DNA from: Chitinophagaceae bacterium
GTDB lineage: Bacteria > Bacteroidota > Bacteroidia > Chitinophagales > Chitinophagaceae
Assembly: GCA_016703625.1 (NCBI GenBank)
Contig: JADJBP010000010.1
Span: forward strand, 62,001-126,000
Length of the DNA: 64,000 bases
Reading direction: 5' to 3'
The notes below the pieces were generated by a model that was given only the letters and a program-made list of their open reading frames with translations, was not told the DNA's origin and ran no database searches. Within the stretch, counting starts at the first letter, position 1. Each line of letters starts with the position of its first letter. The translations under genes and the position numbers were made by a program. Positions 54,859-63,728 of the stretch are shown here, one piece after another.

Positions 54859-57366
54859 ATGCCGGCGCAACAGGATCAAATCCGGGGATTAACAGATGGG
54901 GAAGTGATCGCTTCGCGGAAGCGGTCAGGTTCCAATGTGCAGGACCTTAAAACCAAAAGCGGGTTTGTAACCGCATTGATAGACATTGTTAAAGAGCCTA
55001 TGTTTATCCTGTTGCTGGTGGCCAGTACAGTTTATTTTATCACCGGCAATACCAGCGACGGTTTTTTTATGGCCTCAGCCATTGTCATGGTATCGGCCAT
55101 TTCGCTGTTCCAGGAATCACGCAGCCGTAATGCTCTGGCAGCTTTAAAGCAACTGACACAACCGCACAGTAAAGTGATCCGCAACGGGCAAACCGTTAAT
55201 ATCAACATTGAGGAGATCGTTGAAGGTGATATGATGGTGATTGAAGAAGGTACCGCTGTACCTGCAGACGGGATCATCATCCAATCCAATGATTTTTCAA
55301 TAAACGAATCCATTCTTACCGGCGAATCACTGCATGTATTTAAATCGGCTGAGGATAAGGATAACCTTGTTTACCAGGGAACCTGGGTGGCAGGCGGGCT
55401 GGCCATTTGCAGGGTAACCGGTATCGGCAGTAAAACAAAACTGGGTAAGATCGGTAAAAGCCTGGAATCAATAGTTGAGGAGAAAACGCCATTGCAGGCA
55501 CAGATCAGCAATTTTGTAAAAAAGATGGCTGTTGCCGGGGTGATCGTTTTCTTAATTGTTTGGGCGATCAATTTTTTTCAGACGAGGGATGTGTTCGACA
55601 GTTTATTGAAGGCCCTCACGCTGGCCATGAGTATTTTACCGGAAGAGATACCGGTTGCGTTTACAACTTTTATGGCATTGGGTGCCTGGCGGTTAATGAA
55701 AATGGGAGTTATTGTAAAACAAACCAAAACAGTAGAATCCCTGGGCAGTGCAACAGTGATCTGCGTTGATAAGACCGGTACCATTACCGAAAATAAAATG
55801 TCGCTGGTCAGGATCTTTGTACCTGAAAATAAAGTGTCAACCGATCCCGCAGAACATTTGGATGAAACAGAAATGGAACTGATAAAAACAGCCATGTGGG
55901 CCAGTGAGCCGATACCTTTTGACCCGATGGAACTGGCTTTGCATATTAAATATGCAGCCCTGTTCAAACAGGATGAGCGGCCACATTATAAAATGATCCA
56001 TGAATATCCGCTGGAGGGAAGGCCTCCCATGATGACGCATATTTTTGAAGACGCGGCAGGCCACCGGATCATTGCAGCCAAAGGGGCACCGGAAGCGATC
56101 ATGCGTGTAAGTTCCTTAACGGAGGCACAAAAAGCACTGATCGAAAAAGCTTTGCATGAACTGACAATAATGGGTTACCGGGTTTTAGCTGTTGCCGGTG
56201 CTGTATATAAAGGCAATGATTTTCCGAAACAACAGCAGCAATTTGAATTTGTGTTTAAAGGGCTGGTTGCATTTTATGACCCCCCGAAGAAAAATATCGG
56301 GTCGGTTTTCCGGGCTTTTGAAGATGCCGGCATCGCGGTAAAAATAATTACCGGCGATAATGAAGCGACTACGCAAACCATTGCAAAGCAGGTTAATTTT
56401 ACAGGTGCAGATAAATGCCTGGATGGGGAGTCTGTACATGCTATGACGGACGAAGCATTAACAGCAGTTGTACATCAGGTAAACATTTTTACCAGGATGT
56501 ATCCCGAAGCAAAACTGCGGGTAATTGAAGCATTGAAAAGGAATAATGAAGTTGTGGCCATGACAGGGGATGGAGTAAATGACGGCCCCGCATTAAAAGC
56601 GGCCCATATTGGTATTGCGATGGGAAAAAAGGGTACAGAAATTGCCAAACAGGCTTCATCGCTGATCTTATCTGATGATGACCTTGCAAAAATGGTTGAT
56701 GCTGTTGCTATGGGCAGGAGGATATACAGCAATCTTAAAAAAGCCATCCAGTATATCATATCCATTCATATCCCCATTATACTTACCGTTTTTATTCCGC
56801 TTGCCCTTGGATGGGTGTACCCGAATATATTTACACCGGTGCATGTTATTTTCCTGGAACTGATCATGGGGCCAACCTGTTCCATCATCTATGAAAATGA
56901 ACCCATCGAAAAAAATATCATGCTGCAAAAGCCGAGGTTATTTTCCAGCACTTTTTTTAACTGGCGTGAGCTTACTACCAGTATCATCCAGGGGCTTGTA
57001 ATAACACTTGGGGTATTGTTCATGTATCAATATGCAGCCAGGGAGGGGAGCAGTGAAAACATGACCAGGACAATGGTTTTTCTTACCCTGATTTCGGCCA
57101 ATATATTTCTTACGCTGGTTAACCGGTCTTTTTATTTTTCAATATTAACGACCAGCAGGTATAAAAACAGGCTGGTTCCTGTAATTATTTTTATCACTGT
57201 GTTGTTGATGGCTTTGCTGTTATTGGTAGAACCATTCAGAAAAATTTTCCAGTTTGAAATACCGGGAACCCTGCAGGTGATCATGCCGGTGATAACCGGG
57301 TTTATTTCGGTGATCTGGTTCGAGTTGATAAAATTCGGGAAAAGACGAAAGGTCAGCAGCGTATAA
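54859..57366 (+). CDS. Cation-transporting P-type ATPase (E1-E2, calcium-type)
   Basis: 835 residues. TGES in ESILTGESLHV, the membrane motif ILPEEIPVAF, the phosphorylation site CVDKTGTITENK and MTGDGVNDGPALKAAHIGIA are all present, with about ten transmembrane segments. The PEE(I)P motif and overall length suggest a P2-like Ca2+ or Mn2+ pump rather than a heavy-metal exporter. It is divergent from the kinase at 53503. The 3' end overlaps the convergent ytxJ by 14 bases. Ion identity is not settled. Confidence 0.88.
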   Translation: MPAQQDQIRGLTDGEVIASRKRSGSNVQDLKTKSGFVTALIDIVKEPMFILLLVASTVYFITGNTSDGFFMASAIVMVSAISLFQESRSRNALAALKQLTQPHSKVIRNGQTVNINIEEIVEGDMMVIEEGTAVPADGIIIQSNDFSINESILTGESLHVFKSAEDKDNLVYQGTWVAGGLAICRVTGIGSKTKLGKIGKSLESIVEEKTPLQAQISNFVKKMAVAGVIVFLIVWAINFFQTRDVFDSLLKALTLAMSILPEEIPVAFTTFMALGAWRLMKMGVIVKQTKTVESLGSATVICVDKTGTITENKMSLVRIFVPENKVSTDPAEHLDETEMELIKTAMWASEPIPFDPMELALHIKYAALFKQDERPHYKMIHEYPLEGRPPMMTHIFEDAAGHRIIAAKGAPEAIMRVSSLTEAQKALIEKALHELTIMGYRVLAVAGAVYKGNDFPKQQQQFEFVFKGLVAFYDPPKKNIGSVFRAFEDAGIAVKIITGDNEATTQTIAKQVNFTGADKCLDGESVHAMTDEALTAVVHQVNIFTRMYPEAKLRVIEALKRNNEVVAMTGDGVNDGPALKAAHIGIAMGKKGTEIAKQASSLILSDDDLAKMVDAVAMGRRIYSNLKKAIQYIISIHIPIILTVFIPLALGWVYPNIFTPVHVIFLELIMGPTCSIIYENEPIEKNIMLQKPRLFSSTFFNWRELTTSIIQGLVITLGVLFMYQYAAREGSSENMTRTMVFLTLISANIFLTLVNRSFYFSILTTSRYKNRLVPVIIFITVLLMALLLLVEPFRKIFQFEIPGTLQVIMPVITGFISVIWFELIKFGKRRKVSSV

Positions 57367-57688
57367 TCTGTTCGGTGATCTCATTCATCTGAATGCCGTT
57401 ATGGCTTTCTTCATAAACACAGGAATTGTTTTTTATTAAAAGTACCTGTGGTGATTCATGATTAACCTTAAAATTGTCTGCTATTTTATTGGAGAGTGAG
57501 CGGAACCTGATCAGGTCCAGTAAATAAAAATCAGTTGCATCGGGCTGCTCATGTCTTTCCAGCCGGCTTTTAGCCATGCTGCTGATTGAACAACGGGTGC
57601 TGTGCTTAAAAATAACCTGTGGCCTGGTTCTGGATAATTCCTGGATTCCGGTAAGCTGAATTTCACTGGTCAGTTCGATCCAGTTCAT
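57353..57688 (-). CDS. ytxJ: YtxJ-like bacillithiol-system redox protein
   Basis: 111 residues from ATG 57688 (MNWIELTSEIQLTGIQELSR). The thioredoxin-like fold has FKHSTRCSISSMAKSRLE, where the single Cys is the monothiol site of YtxJ. SPQVLLIKNNSCVYEESHNG is the cis-Pro region. It should act in bacillithiol disulfide or S-bacillithiolation chemistry in the cytoplasm. A longer open frame to 57976 is an artefact; the start overlaps the stop of the small lipoprotein gene. Confidence 0.8.
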   Translation of the reverse strand: MNWIELTSEIQLTGIQELSRTRPQVIFKHSTRCSISSMAKSRLERHEQPDATDFYLLDLIRFRSLSNKIADNFKVNHESPQVLLIKNNSCVYEESHNGIQMNEITEQIIRC

Positions 57689-57825
57689 TAAATGCTGGCT
57701 TTTTGAATTTGACCATTCTCCTGGTGGATCACAGTAGGACAACCTGTTTTGCGGCTTGGGCTGCAACTGCTGATCAGGGCTGTAACCGTAATTGATACAA
57801 TAATTGCTAAAAATATTTTTTTCAT
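57688..57825 (-). CDS. Small lipoprotein upstream of ytxJ
   Basis: 45 residues: hydrophobic signal MKKIFLAIIVSITVTALISS with lipobox LISSC, then SPSRKTGCPTVIHQENGQIQ. The stop overlaps the ytxJ start (TAATG), indicating translational coupling. Similar tiny lipoproteins often precede ytxJ-like genes in Bacteroidetes. A second ATG directly upstream (57828) is possible. Confidence 0.65.
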   Translation of the reverse strand: MKKIFLAIIVSITVTALISSCSPSRKTGCPTVIHQENGQIQKASI

Positions 57826-58000
57826 CATTTTGCTTTGGAGTTTTAAACTTAATATTGCAAATTAAACAAGTGCAAAGATAATTACAAATGGGAAACGGTG
57901 AAATACTATTTATTATTACTTTGTACAGCCATTTTATTTTTAATAAATAAAAAAATTGAACACATAACGCATTCATATAACCCCTAAATACAAAATCCTC

Positions 58001-59410
58001 ATGTTAAACCTCACCCGTCCTATTTCATTTATCGACCTGGAAACCACGGGAGTAAGCCTCTCAACCGACCGGATCGTAGAAATAGCCATTATTAAAATTT
58101 TACCCGACGGCAGCCGCCAGGTTAAACGTAAACTCATTAACCCCGAAATGCCCATTCCAAAGGAATCATCTGATATACATGGTATAACCGATGATATGGT
58201 GAAGGATGCCCCTACCTTTAAACAGGCGGGCAACGAAATAAAAATGTTTATTGAAAACTGCGACCTGGGCGGGTACAACAGTAACCGCTTTGATATCCCC
58301 ATCCTGATGGAAGAATTTTTACGGGCCGGTATGGATGTGGACCTGAGTACCCGGAAAATGATAGATGTACAGCACATTTTTTATACCATGGAGCCCCGTA
58401 CTTTAACGGCTGCGTATAAGTTCTTTTGCCAGAAAGAACTGGTAAATGCACACAGTGCCGAGGCGGATGTGGATGCCACCATTGAAGTTTTAATGGCACA
58501 GTTGCAGCGGTATACCAACCTCGGCGATTCTGTTGAATCGATCCTGGGTGTGATCGGGGAAGACAAAATTGTGGACTATGCCCGTCGTTTTGCATTTAAT
58601 GACAAGGGGGAAGAGATATTCAATTTTGGAAAACACAAGGGCAGGACGGTAAAGGATGTTTTAAAGGCCGAACCCCAGTATTACGACTGGATGATGAGTT
58701 TGCAGTTACAGTACCATGTACTCATCATTGATGATAACTCACCCGATGGCACGGGTGAAATTATACGGTCATTATTACCAAAATATAGCGGGCAGTTGTT
58801 CCTGGAAGAACGTGCCGGCAAATCAGGATTGGGCACAGCCTATATTTATGGATTTAAATGGGCCATCGAAAGGGGGTACCGGTATATTTTTGAAATGGAT
58901 GCCGATTTTTCTCACAATCCAAAAGACCTTGACAATTTGTATAATGCCTGTAAGAACGGAGCAGATGTTGCTGTTGGTTCCCGTTATGTAAACGGGGGCG
59001 CTGTGGCAAACTGGCCGGCCAACAGGATCCTGCTTTCCAAAGGTGCATCCTTATATACCAGGATGATCACCTGGATGCCGGTAAAAGACCCAACAGCCGG
59101 TTTTGTTTGTTATAAAAAAGAAGTACTTGAAGCGATAAACCTCGATGGAATTGAATTTGTGGGTTATGCTTTCCAGATCGAAATGAAATTTGCAGCCTGG
59201 AAACTGGGCTTTCAAATTACCGAAGTGCCCATCACTTTTATTGACCGTGAATTTGGCGCCAGCAAAATGAATAAAGGGATCATTAAAGAAGGGGTACTGG
59301 GTGTACTTAAACTCCGTTGGCACAGCCTGTTTAAAAATTACCGCAAAAAAGTTACCAATACCGAAATCAATAACAGTGTAGATTTTACCAAGCCTGATGT
59401 GGTGGTTTAA
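58001..59410 (+). CDS. In-frame chimera of a DnaQ-type 3'-5' exonuclease and a dolichol-phosphate mannosyltransferase-like GT2
   Basis: Residues 1-232 are a DEDD exonuclease (FIDLETTG, HGITDDM, YNSNRFDIPIL, HSAEADVDAT). From about 233 the sequence becomes a GT-A glycosyltransferase (YHVLIIDDNSPDGTG, MDADFSHNPKDL, DPTAGFVCYKKEVL) lacking its usual N-terminal PTYNE strand. The exonuclease lacks its own C-terminal tail. The junction at about 58697 (DWMM to SLQLQYHV) looks like an in-frame deletion joining two separate genes, by assembly error or real event. Neither half is expected to be a complete enzyme. Confidence 0.75.
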   Translation: MLNLTRPISFIDLETTGVSLSTDRIVEIAIIKILPDGSRQVKRKLINPEMPIPKESSDIHGITDDMVKDAPTFKQAGNEIKMFIENCDLGGYNSNRFDIPILMEEFLRAGMDVDLSTRKMIDVQHIFYTMEPRTLTAAYKFFCQKELVNAHSAEADVDATIEVLMAQLQRYTNLGDSVESILGVIGEDKIVDYARRFAFNDKGEEIFNFGKHKGRTVKDVLKAEPQYYDWMMSLQLQYHVLIIDDNSPDGTGEIIRSLLPKYSGQLFLEERAGKSGLGTAYIYGFKWAIERGYRYIFEMDADFSHNPKDLDNLYNACKNGADVAVGSRYVNGGAVANWPANRILLSKGASLYTRMITWMPVKDPTAGFVCYKKEVLEAINLDGIEFVGYAFQIEMKFAAWKLGFQITEVPITFIDREFGASKMNKGIIKEGVLGVLKLRWHSLFKNYRKKVTNTEINNSVDFTKPDVVV

Positions 59411-59510
59411 AAGGCAGGAATTTTTCCTTGATATTTTCCCCGTTCAAATCTTTTACTCCCTTTTTATGTAATGTTTTTTAAAAAGGCATCTGTATAACAA
59501 ATCAACAGTT

Positions 59511-60224
59511 ATGCAGAAAATTCAGCTCTCCATTCCGGAACCCTGCCATCAAAGCTGGCATCAAATGACACCAGCCGAACAGGGCCGCTATTGCAATGCC
59601 TGTGCAAAAGTTGTGGTCGATTTCAGTATGATGACCGATACTGAAGTACTCAATTATTTTACCACAAGCGATCACGAAAAAGTTTGCGGCAGGGCATTGC
59701 CTTCGCAGCTCGACAGAACCATTATGCGGCCAAAAGTACCTGCAAAAAGGTTGTTCTGGTACTGGAATTACATTGTAATGTTCCTGTTGTTTTTTGCAAA
59801 AGGGAATATGGCCAGGGCCCAGGGAAATGTAAAGGCTATGACCGGGTTAAACCCGGTATCGTCAAATGATATGTATAAAACACCGGTTACAAAATCAGGA
59901 GAAGCGGTAATCAGTGACAGTATATTAATCAGTGGTAAAGTAATGGATCGGAACGGGAAGCCCGTTTCCTACGCATCCGTTAAAATAAAAGGTACAGCTA
60001 CCGGGTTTTCGGCTGATGTGCATGGAAAATATACAGTAAAAGTAAAACGTAGTGATATTCTGATCATTTCAGGCGCCAGTTTTTTATCCGCTGAACACAG
60101 TATAGGCAATCATACATCAATTACTACTGTTCTGCAAAGATCTGTAGCGGGTGATATTGAAGTGAGCGGTGTTTCGGGAGGTATCCGGTATACAAACCCG
60201 GATGAGGAAAAAATTAAAGGATAA
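59511..60224 (+). CDS. Membrane protein with Cys-rich head and carboxypeptidase-regulatory-like domain
   Basis: 237 residues. The N-terminal signature PEPCHQSWHQMTPAEQGRYC followed by NACAKVVVDFS is a recurrent Bacteroidetes module with four conserved Cys. One transmembrane helix (about 82-102) separates it from an extracytoplasmic CarboxypepD_reg-like beta-sandwich (SGKVMDRNGKPVSYASVKIK). The role is unknown, perhaps surface or TonB-related. It stands alone between repeats and the GT chimera. Confidence 0.7.
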   Translation: MQKIQLSIPEPCHQSWHQMTPAEQGRYCNACAKVVVDFSMMTDTEVLNYFTTSDHEKVCGRALPSQLDRTIMRPKVPAKRLFWYWNYIVMFLLFFAKGNMARAQGNVKAMTGLNPVSSNDMYKTPVTKSGEAVISDSILISGKVMDRNGKPVSYASVKIKGTATGFSADVHGKYTVKVKRSDILIISGASFLSAEHSIGNHTSITTVLQRSVAGDIEVSGVSGGIRYTNPDEEKIKG

Positions 60225-60316
60225 CAGACATATTTTGTAAAAGCACCCTGGTATACCAGTTAAACCAATTAATAAACAAAAGCAGTTTTATATTTCAAGT
60301 GGTGATGGTTGTTTAC

Positions 60317-60380
60317 ACCGGTCATGATTGCTGCCTTGCAATTTTTAAATAATGAACAGGAGCAACTGACCGGTTTTTTT
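60317..60380 (+). terminator. Possible terminator after the 59511 gene
   Basis: ACCGGTCA (60317-60324) pairs with TGACCGGT (60367-60374), followed by seven T. The loop is long (about 42 bases), so confidence is modest. Confidence 0.4.
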
Positions 60381-60381
60381 A

Positions 60382-60473
60382 TGTGCCTGGCCACTATATG
60401 ACTCTTTAATTTTAAAGTGTATTGGTTTATGAAACAGATCTTGAATTCATGGATTATCAATAGTGGCCTGGCA
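60382..60473. repeat. Inverted repeat pair with CCTGGCCACTAT arms
   Basis: TGTGCCTGGCCACTAT near 60382-60397 and ATAGTGGCCTGGCAGC near 60458-60473 are inverted copies with two or three mismatches, enclosing about 60 A/T-rich bases. The arms match motifs in the 42482-42681 block. It looks like a short inverted-repeat element, and its right arm touches the xerD stop. Confidence 0.5.
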
Positions 60474-60474
60474 G

Positions 60475-61375
60475 CTATTTAAACGCAGGATGAAACTGGT
60501 GCAGTGTATTCCTGAGGTACTCGCGGTCTAAATGGGTATAAATTTCGGTGGTGGTAATACTTTCGTGCCCCAGCATTTCCTGAACGGCCCGCAGGTCGGC
60601 ACCGCCTTCTACCAGGTGTGTTGCAAAGGAATGCCGGAATGTATGCGGGAGAAATATTTTTGGTAATGCCTGCTTTGGTTGCCAGGTCTTTCAACATAAT
60701 AAAGATCATCACCCGGCTCAGTTTGCTTCCCCGCCGGTTCAAAAATAAAATGTCTTCCTGTCCCGGTTTTATGTTGATATGTACCCTGATATCTTTCTTA
60801 TAGATGTTGATGTATTTAATGGCATCGCTGCCAATGGGTACCAGTCTTTCTTTATCGCCTTTGCCAATTACCCGTATAAATCCAATATCCAGGTACAAAC
60901 AACTGATGCGCAGGTTTACCAGTTCGGTTACCCGCAACCCGCAACTGTACAGTGTTTCAAGGATGGCTTTGTTGCGCCCGCCTTCGGGTTTACTCAGGTC
61001 AACTTCGGCAATGATACTTTCGATCTCTTCAAAACTCAGTGTATCGGGTAATTTTCTTTCCTGTTTGGGGGTTTCCAGTAAAGCTGTTGGGTTAACGGTT
61101 ACGATCTGTTCAATGATGCAGTAATTGTAAAAACTCCGCAGCCCCGAAATGATCCTCGACTGTGAAGCGACCGTCATCCCCAGTTCACTGATCCATTGTA
61201 CAAATTTTTCCAGGTCCTTCAGTTCAAGTTGCTGCGGGGTGATCATTCTTTTTGCGGCCTGTAGATAATCCGTGAGTTTGTCAATGTCGCGCAGGTATGC
61301 CTCAACGGAGTTTGCTGCCAGTGATTTCTCCAGTTGCAGCCAGGCTTTATATCCTTTTTTATAGGGTTCCCACAT
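60475..61375 (-). CDS. xerD: Tyrosine recombinase XerD, frameshifted near the C-terminus
   Basis: An N-terminal SAM-like DNA-binding domain (AWLQLEKSLAANSVEAYLRD) precedes the catalytic part with Arg in ETLYSCGLRVTELVNL and IGKGDKERLVPIG. An extra C near 60647 breaks the frame. Correction gives HTFRHSFATHLVEGG and GHESITTTEIYTHLD with the nucleophilic Tyr, and a stop at 60475-60477. About 299 residues, the size of XerD, which resolves chromosome dimers at dif. Single copy without phage or integron context supports a housekeeping role. Confidence 0.88.
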
Positions 61376-61470
61376 ATTCGATTACCGGTTTTGTTTACAG
61401 AATGCTGAATAAAGTCAATTATACACTATTTTCGCAACCTCAATTTCGTTAATAGTTATCAATATACCAT

Positions 61471-61980
61471 ATGCTTGCAGTCAATCTTCGTTCATTCCGT
61501 CAAAAAGTAAGACATCATAAAAAAGAGTTAAAAGGATTTCTTTCCAAGCTGTTAAAAGATCAACCCGCGGGGATGGATAAACTGGCTGCATCTCTTGAAA
61601 TGGATGTTTGGAAAGAAGTGGATTGCCTCACCTGTGCCAATTGTTGTAAGACCATGAGTCCTACATTCACCAAAACAGATATCAAACGGATATCAAAACA
61701 TTTTGGCCAATCACCGGAAGCCTTTACCAAACAGTGGCTGCGCAAGGACAGGATCGGCGACATGTTGAATAAGACCGAGCCATGCCAGTTCTTAAATTTA
61801 ACTGATAACAAGTGTTCCATTTACGAGATACGCCCGGTTGACTGTTCCGGTTTTCCGCATTTACACAAGAAAAGGATGGTTGATTATATACATGTTCACA
61901 AGCAGAATATTGAATATTGCCCGGCAACGTACAGGCTGGTAGAGAAGATGCAGGTGGCGATGAAGGGGGGAAAGGGTTAA
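61471..61980 (+). CDS. YkgJ-family Cys-cluster protein
   Basis: 169 residues. VDCLTCANCCKTMSPTFTKT, with the later Cys in EPCQFLNL, NKCSIYEIRPVDCSGFPH and EYCPATY, forms the zinc or iron-binding cluster of UPF0153/YkgJ proteins. The basic N-terminus (FRQKVRHHKKELKGF) is helical. Role uncertain. It is followed by an intergenic heptamer repeat. Confidence 0.8.
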   Translation: MLAVNLRSFRQKVRHHKKELKGFLSKLLKDQPAGMDKLAASLEMDVWKEVDCLTCANCCKTMSPTFTKTDIKRISKHFGQSPEAFTKQWLRKDRIGDMLNKTEPCQFLNLTDNKCSIYEIRPVDCSGFPHLHKKRMVDYIHVHKQNIEYCPATYRLVEKMQVAMKGGKG

Positions 61981-61984
61981 GGGT

Positions 61985-62040
61985 GTCAAGTATCAAGAAT
62001 CAAGAATCAAGTATCAAGTATCAAGAATCAAGTATTCAGA
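61985..62040. repeat. Tandem heptamers TCAAGTA/TCAAGAA
   Basis: About seven consecutive 7-base units alternating TCAAGTA and TCAAGAA, ending in degenerate TTCAGAA TCCGGTA. This is the third repeat family with 7-8-base period in the window. Confidence 0.75.
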
Positions 62041-62081
62041 ATCCGGTATCCGTTCTTGGTTCTCCATTACAAATACACATC

Positions 62082-62423
62082 TTAAATTAAAAAATACTCC
62101 ACGGGTTCTCCTGGTAAAATGGTTATGGAAAGAATATTGAACTGAACCCTTTTCCATTGGGGTTGTTGGTAAAGAAATTCTTCTGCAGCATTGATCAGGT
62201 TCTGGATCTTTTTATTATCTACTGCATCTTCGGGATGTCCAAATTTTTTAGAGCGCCTTGTCTTTACTTCAAAAAAATGCAGGATACCGTCTTTTTCGGC
62301 TATGATATCCACTTCCCAGTGTGCATGCCGCCAGTTTCGGAACAGGATCCGGTATCCTTTTCCTGCCAGGTAGGTTCCTGCCAATGCTTCCCCGCTGTTT
62401 CCTGTAAGGTTGTGCTGCGCCAT
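62082..62423 (-). CDS. YraN/UPF0102 family endonuclease-like protein
   Basis: 113 residues. The nuclease fold is marked by GEALAGTYLAGKGYRILFRN, EVDIIAEKDGILHFFEVKTR (Asp, then Glu-x-Lys) and AVDNKKIQNLINAA. Length and motif order match UPF0102, a family of unknown cellular role usually near rnhB. It is intact and a single unit here. Confidence 0.85.
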   Translation of the reverse strand: MAQHNLTGNSGEALAGTYLAGKGYRILFRNWRHAHWEVDIIAEKDGILHFFEVKTRRSKKFGHPEDAVDNKKIQNLINAAEEFLYQQPQWKRVQFNILSITILPGEPVEYFLI

Positions 62424-62529
62424 ATTTCAAAGTTATCAAATTAGGTAATTAACATCATGAGGACAAATGCTTTCATAAAATGGCCATTGAAAACTAATAT
62501 TGCTTATTTTTGCACAAAGCGTAAGTACA

Positions 62530-63088
62530 ATGAACAAACAAAGTATATCTACATTGGTGATTGCCGGGATTATTAATTATTGTGGCGGCATTATCCAGGG
62601 TTTTCATGTATCCTGATAATTTCAGCCCTATCATCGGGATGGCCATCTTTGCCGGTGCGGTAATTACCAACAAAAGGCTGGCTTTTGCTTTCCCTTTACT
62701 TGCGATGTTCCTGAGTGATGTTTTGTTTGAAGTATTTAATATTGCCCCTGGATTTTGGGGTTGGGGACAACTGGTGGGTTATGGTATCCTGGCTTTAATT
62801 ACCGTTATCGCCTTCAGTATGAAAAGGATCAGTGTACTTTCTGTAGCCGGTTATTCAATCGGGGCATCACTATTGTTTTTCCTGTTGTCTAATTCAGCTT
62901 TCTTTGTTTTTGATAATCCGATCTATAATTTATATCCACAAAATTTCAGCGGTTATATAACAAGCCTGGCTGCAGGAATACCCTTTTTAAGAATAGGTAT
63001 TGTTGCTGATCTTGTTTACAGCGGGGTTTTATTTGGTACTTATTTTTTAGTAAAGCACTATGCGTTCAGCAAAAAAGCGATCGCATAA
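62530..63088 (+). CDS. DUF6580-type putative membrane transport protein, frameshifted at the N-terminus
   Basis: From ATG 62530 the sequence MNKQSISTLVIAG runs into an extra G at 62566-62568. Correcting it gives LLIIVAALSRVFMYPDNFSP and five or six helices with a conserved FSPIIGMAIFAGAVI, WGWGQLVGYG and a late SLAAGIPFLRIGIVADLVYS. It resembles ECF-type or DUF6580 transport components. The ligand is unknown. Confidence 0.75.
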
Positions 63089-63107
63089 AAAAACAATATA
63101 TTTTTTG

Positions 63108-63137
63108 TAAAAACACCTGCCGTTGGCGGGTGTTTTT
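63108..63137. terminator. Bidirectional terminator between DUF6580 and rnhA
   Basis: AAAAACACCTGCC pairs with GGCGGGTGTTTTT around GTT, followed by T. Convergent genes end at 63088 and 63137. Confidence 0.75.
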
Positions 63138-63622
63138 TATAAAAGGGATTGCGCTTCTTCATAACCTTCGTCAACAGCAAGGTGTTTTCCGTCTGCCGCA
63201 GCAGTTGCCAGTTCATCGCAACGGTTATTAAAGGGATTATCGGCATGGCCCTTTACCCATTTTAATTTTACATGCATGTTGCGGGAAAGCTGGTGGTATT
63301 TTGTCCAGAGGTCCCTGTTCTTTTTACCACCTTTAAAATCAGTGGCGATCCATTTTTTTAACCAGCCTTCTTCAATGGCCCTGACCACATACTGGCTGTC
63401 GGAATAAACGATTACCGGCAGTTCTTTTTTGGTGATGGCCTGCAGCCCGGAGATCACGGCCAGCAGTTCCATCCGGTTATTGGTTGTTAACCTGAATCCT
63501 TTTGATATTTCTTTACGATGATGATTCCACATCAGTATAACGGCAAAGCCACCGGGGCCCGGGTTTCCACGGGATGAGCCATCGGTGTAGAATTTGTTTG
63601 GTTCAAGCAATTTAGTTTTCAA
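63137..63622 (-). CDS. rnhA: Ribonuclease HI
   Basis: 161 residues. Catalytic acids are visible in FYTDGSSRGNPGPGGF (Asp), NRMELLAVISGLQ (Glu), VYSDSQYV (Asp) and HADNPFNNRCDELA (Asp, with the adjacent His). It cleaves the RNA strand of RNA-DNA hybrids. Length is normal and it is intact. Confidence 0.95.
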   Translation of the reverse strand: MKTKLLEPNKFYTDGSSRGNPGPGGFAVILMWNHHRKEISKGFRLTTNNRMELLAVISGLQAITKKELPVIVYSDSQYVVRAIEEGWLKKWIATDFKGGKKNRDLWTKYHQLSRNMHVKLKWVKGHADNPFNNRCDELATAAADGKHLAVDEGYEEAQSLL

Positions 63623-63728
63623 AATGATTTATGTTTTCGTTTATGGCTTAATCCGTTTAAATAACACGTTTCTGAATTTCGAACCCGAAACTGGAATATC
63701 AACACACTTCTACACGTGGAAACGTTTA

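Noticed and set aside
57353..57976. One 207-residue protein
   Set aside because: The N-terminal part is low-complexity read-through. The lipoprotein and ytxJ frames explain the region with proper starts.
60475..61375. Integrase marking a mobile element
   Set aside because: The sequence fits chromosomal XerD, and there is no att repeat, tRNA target or phage gene nearby.
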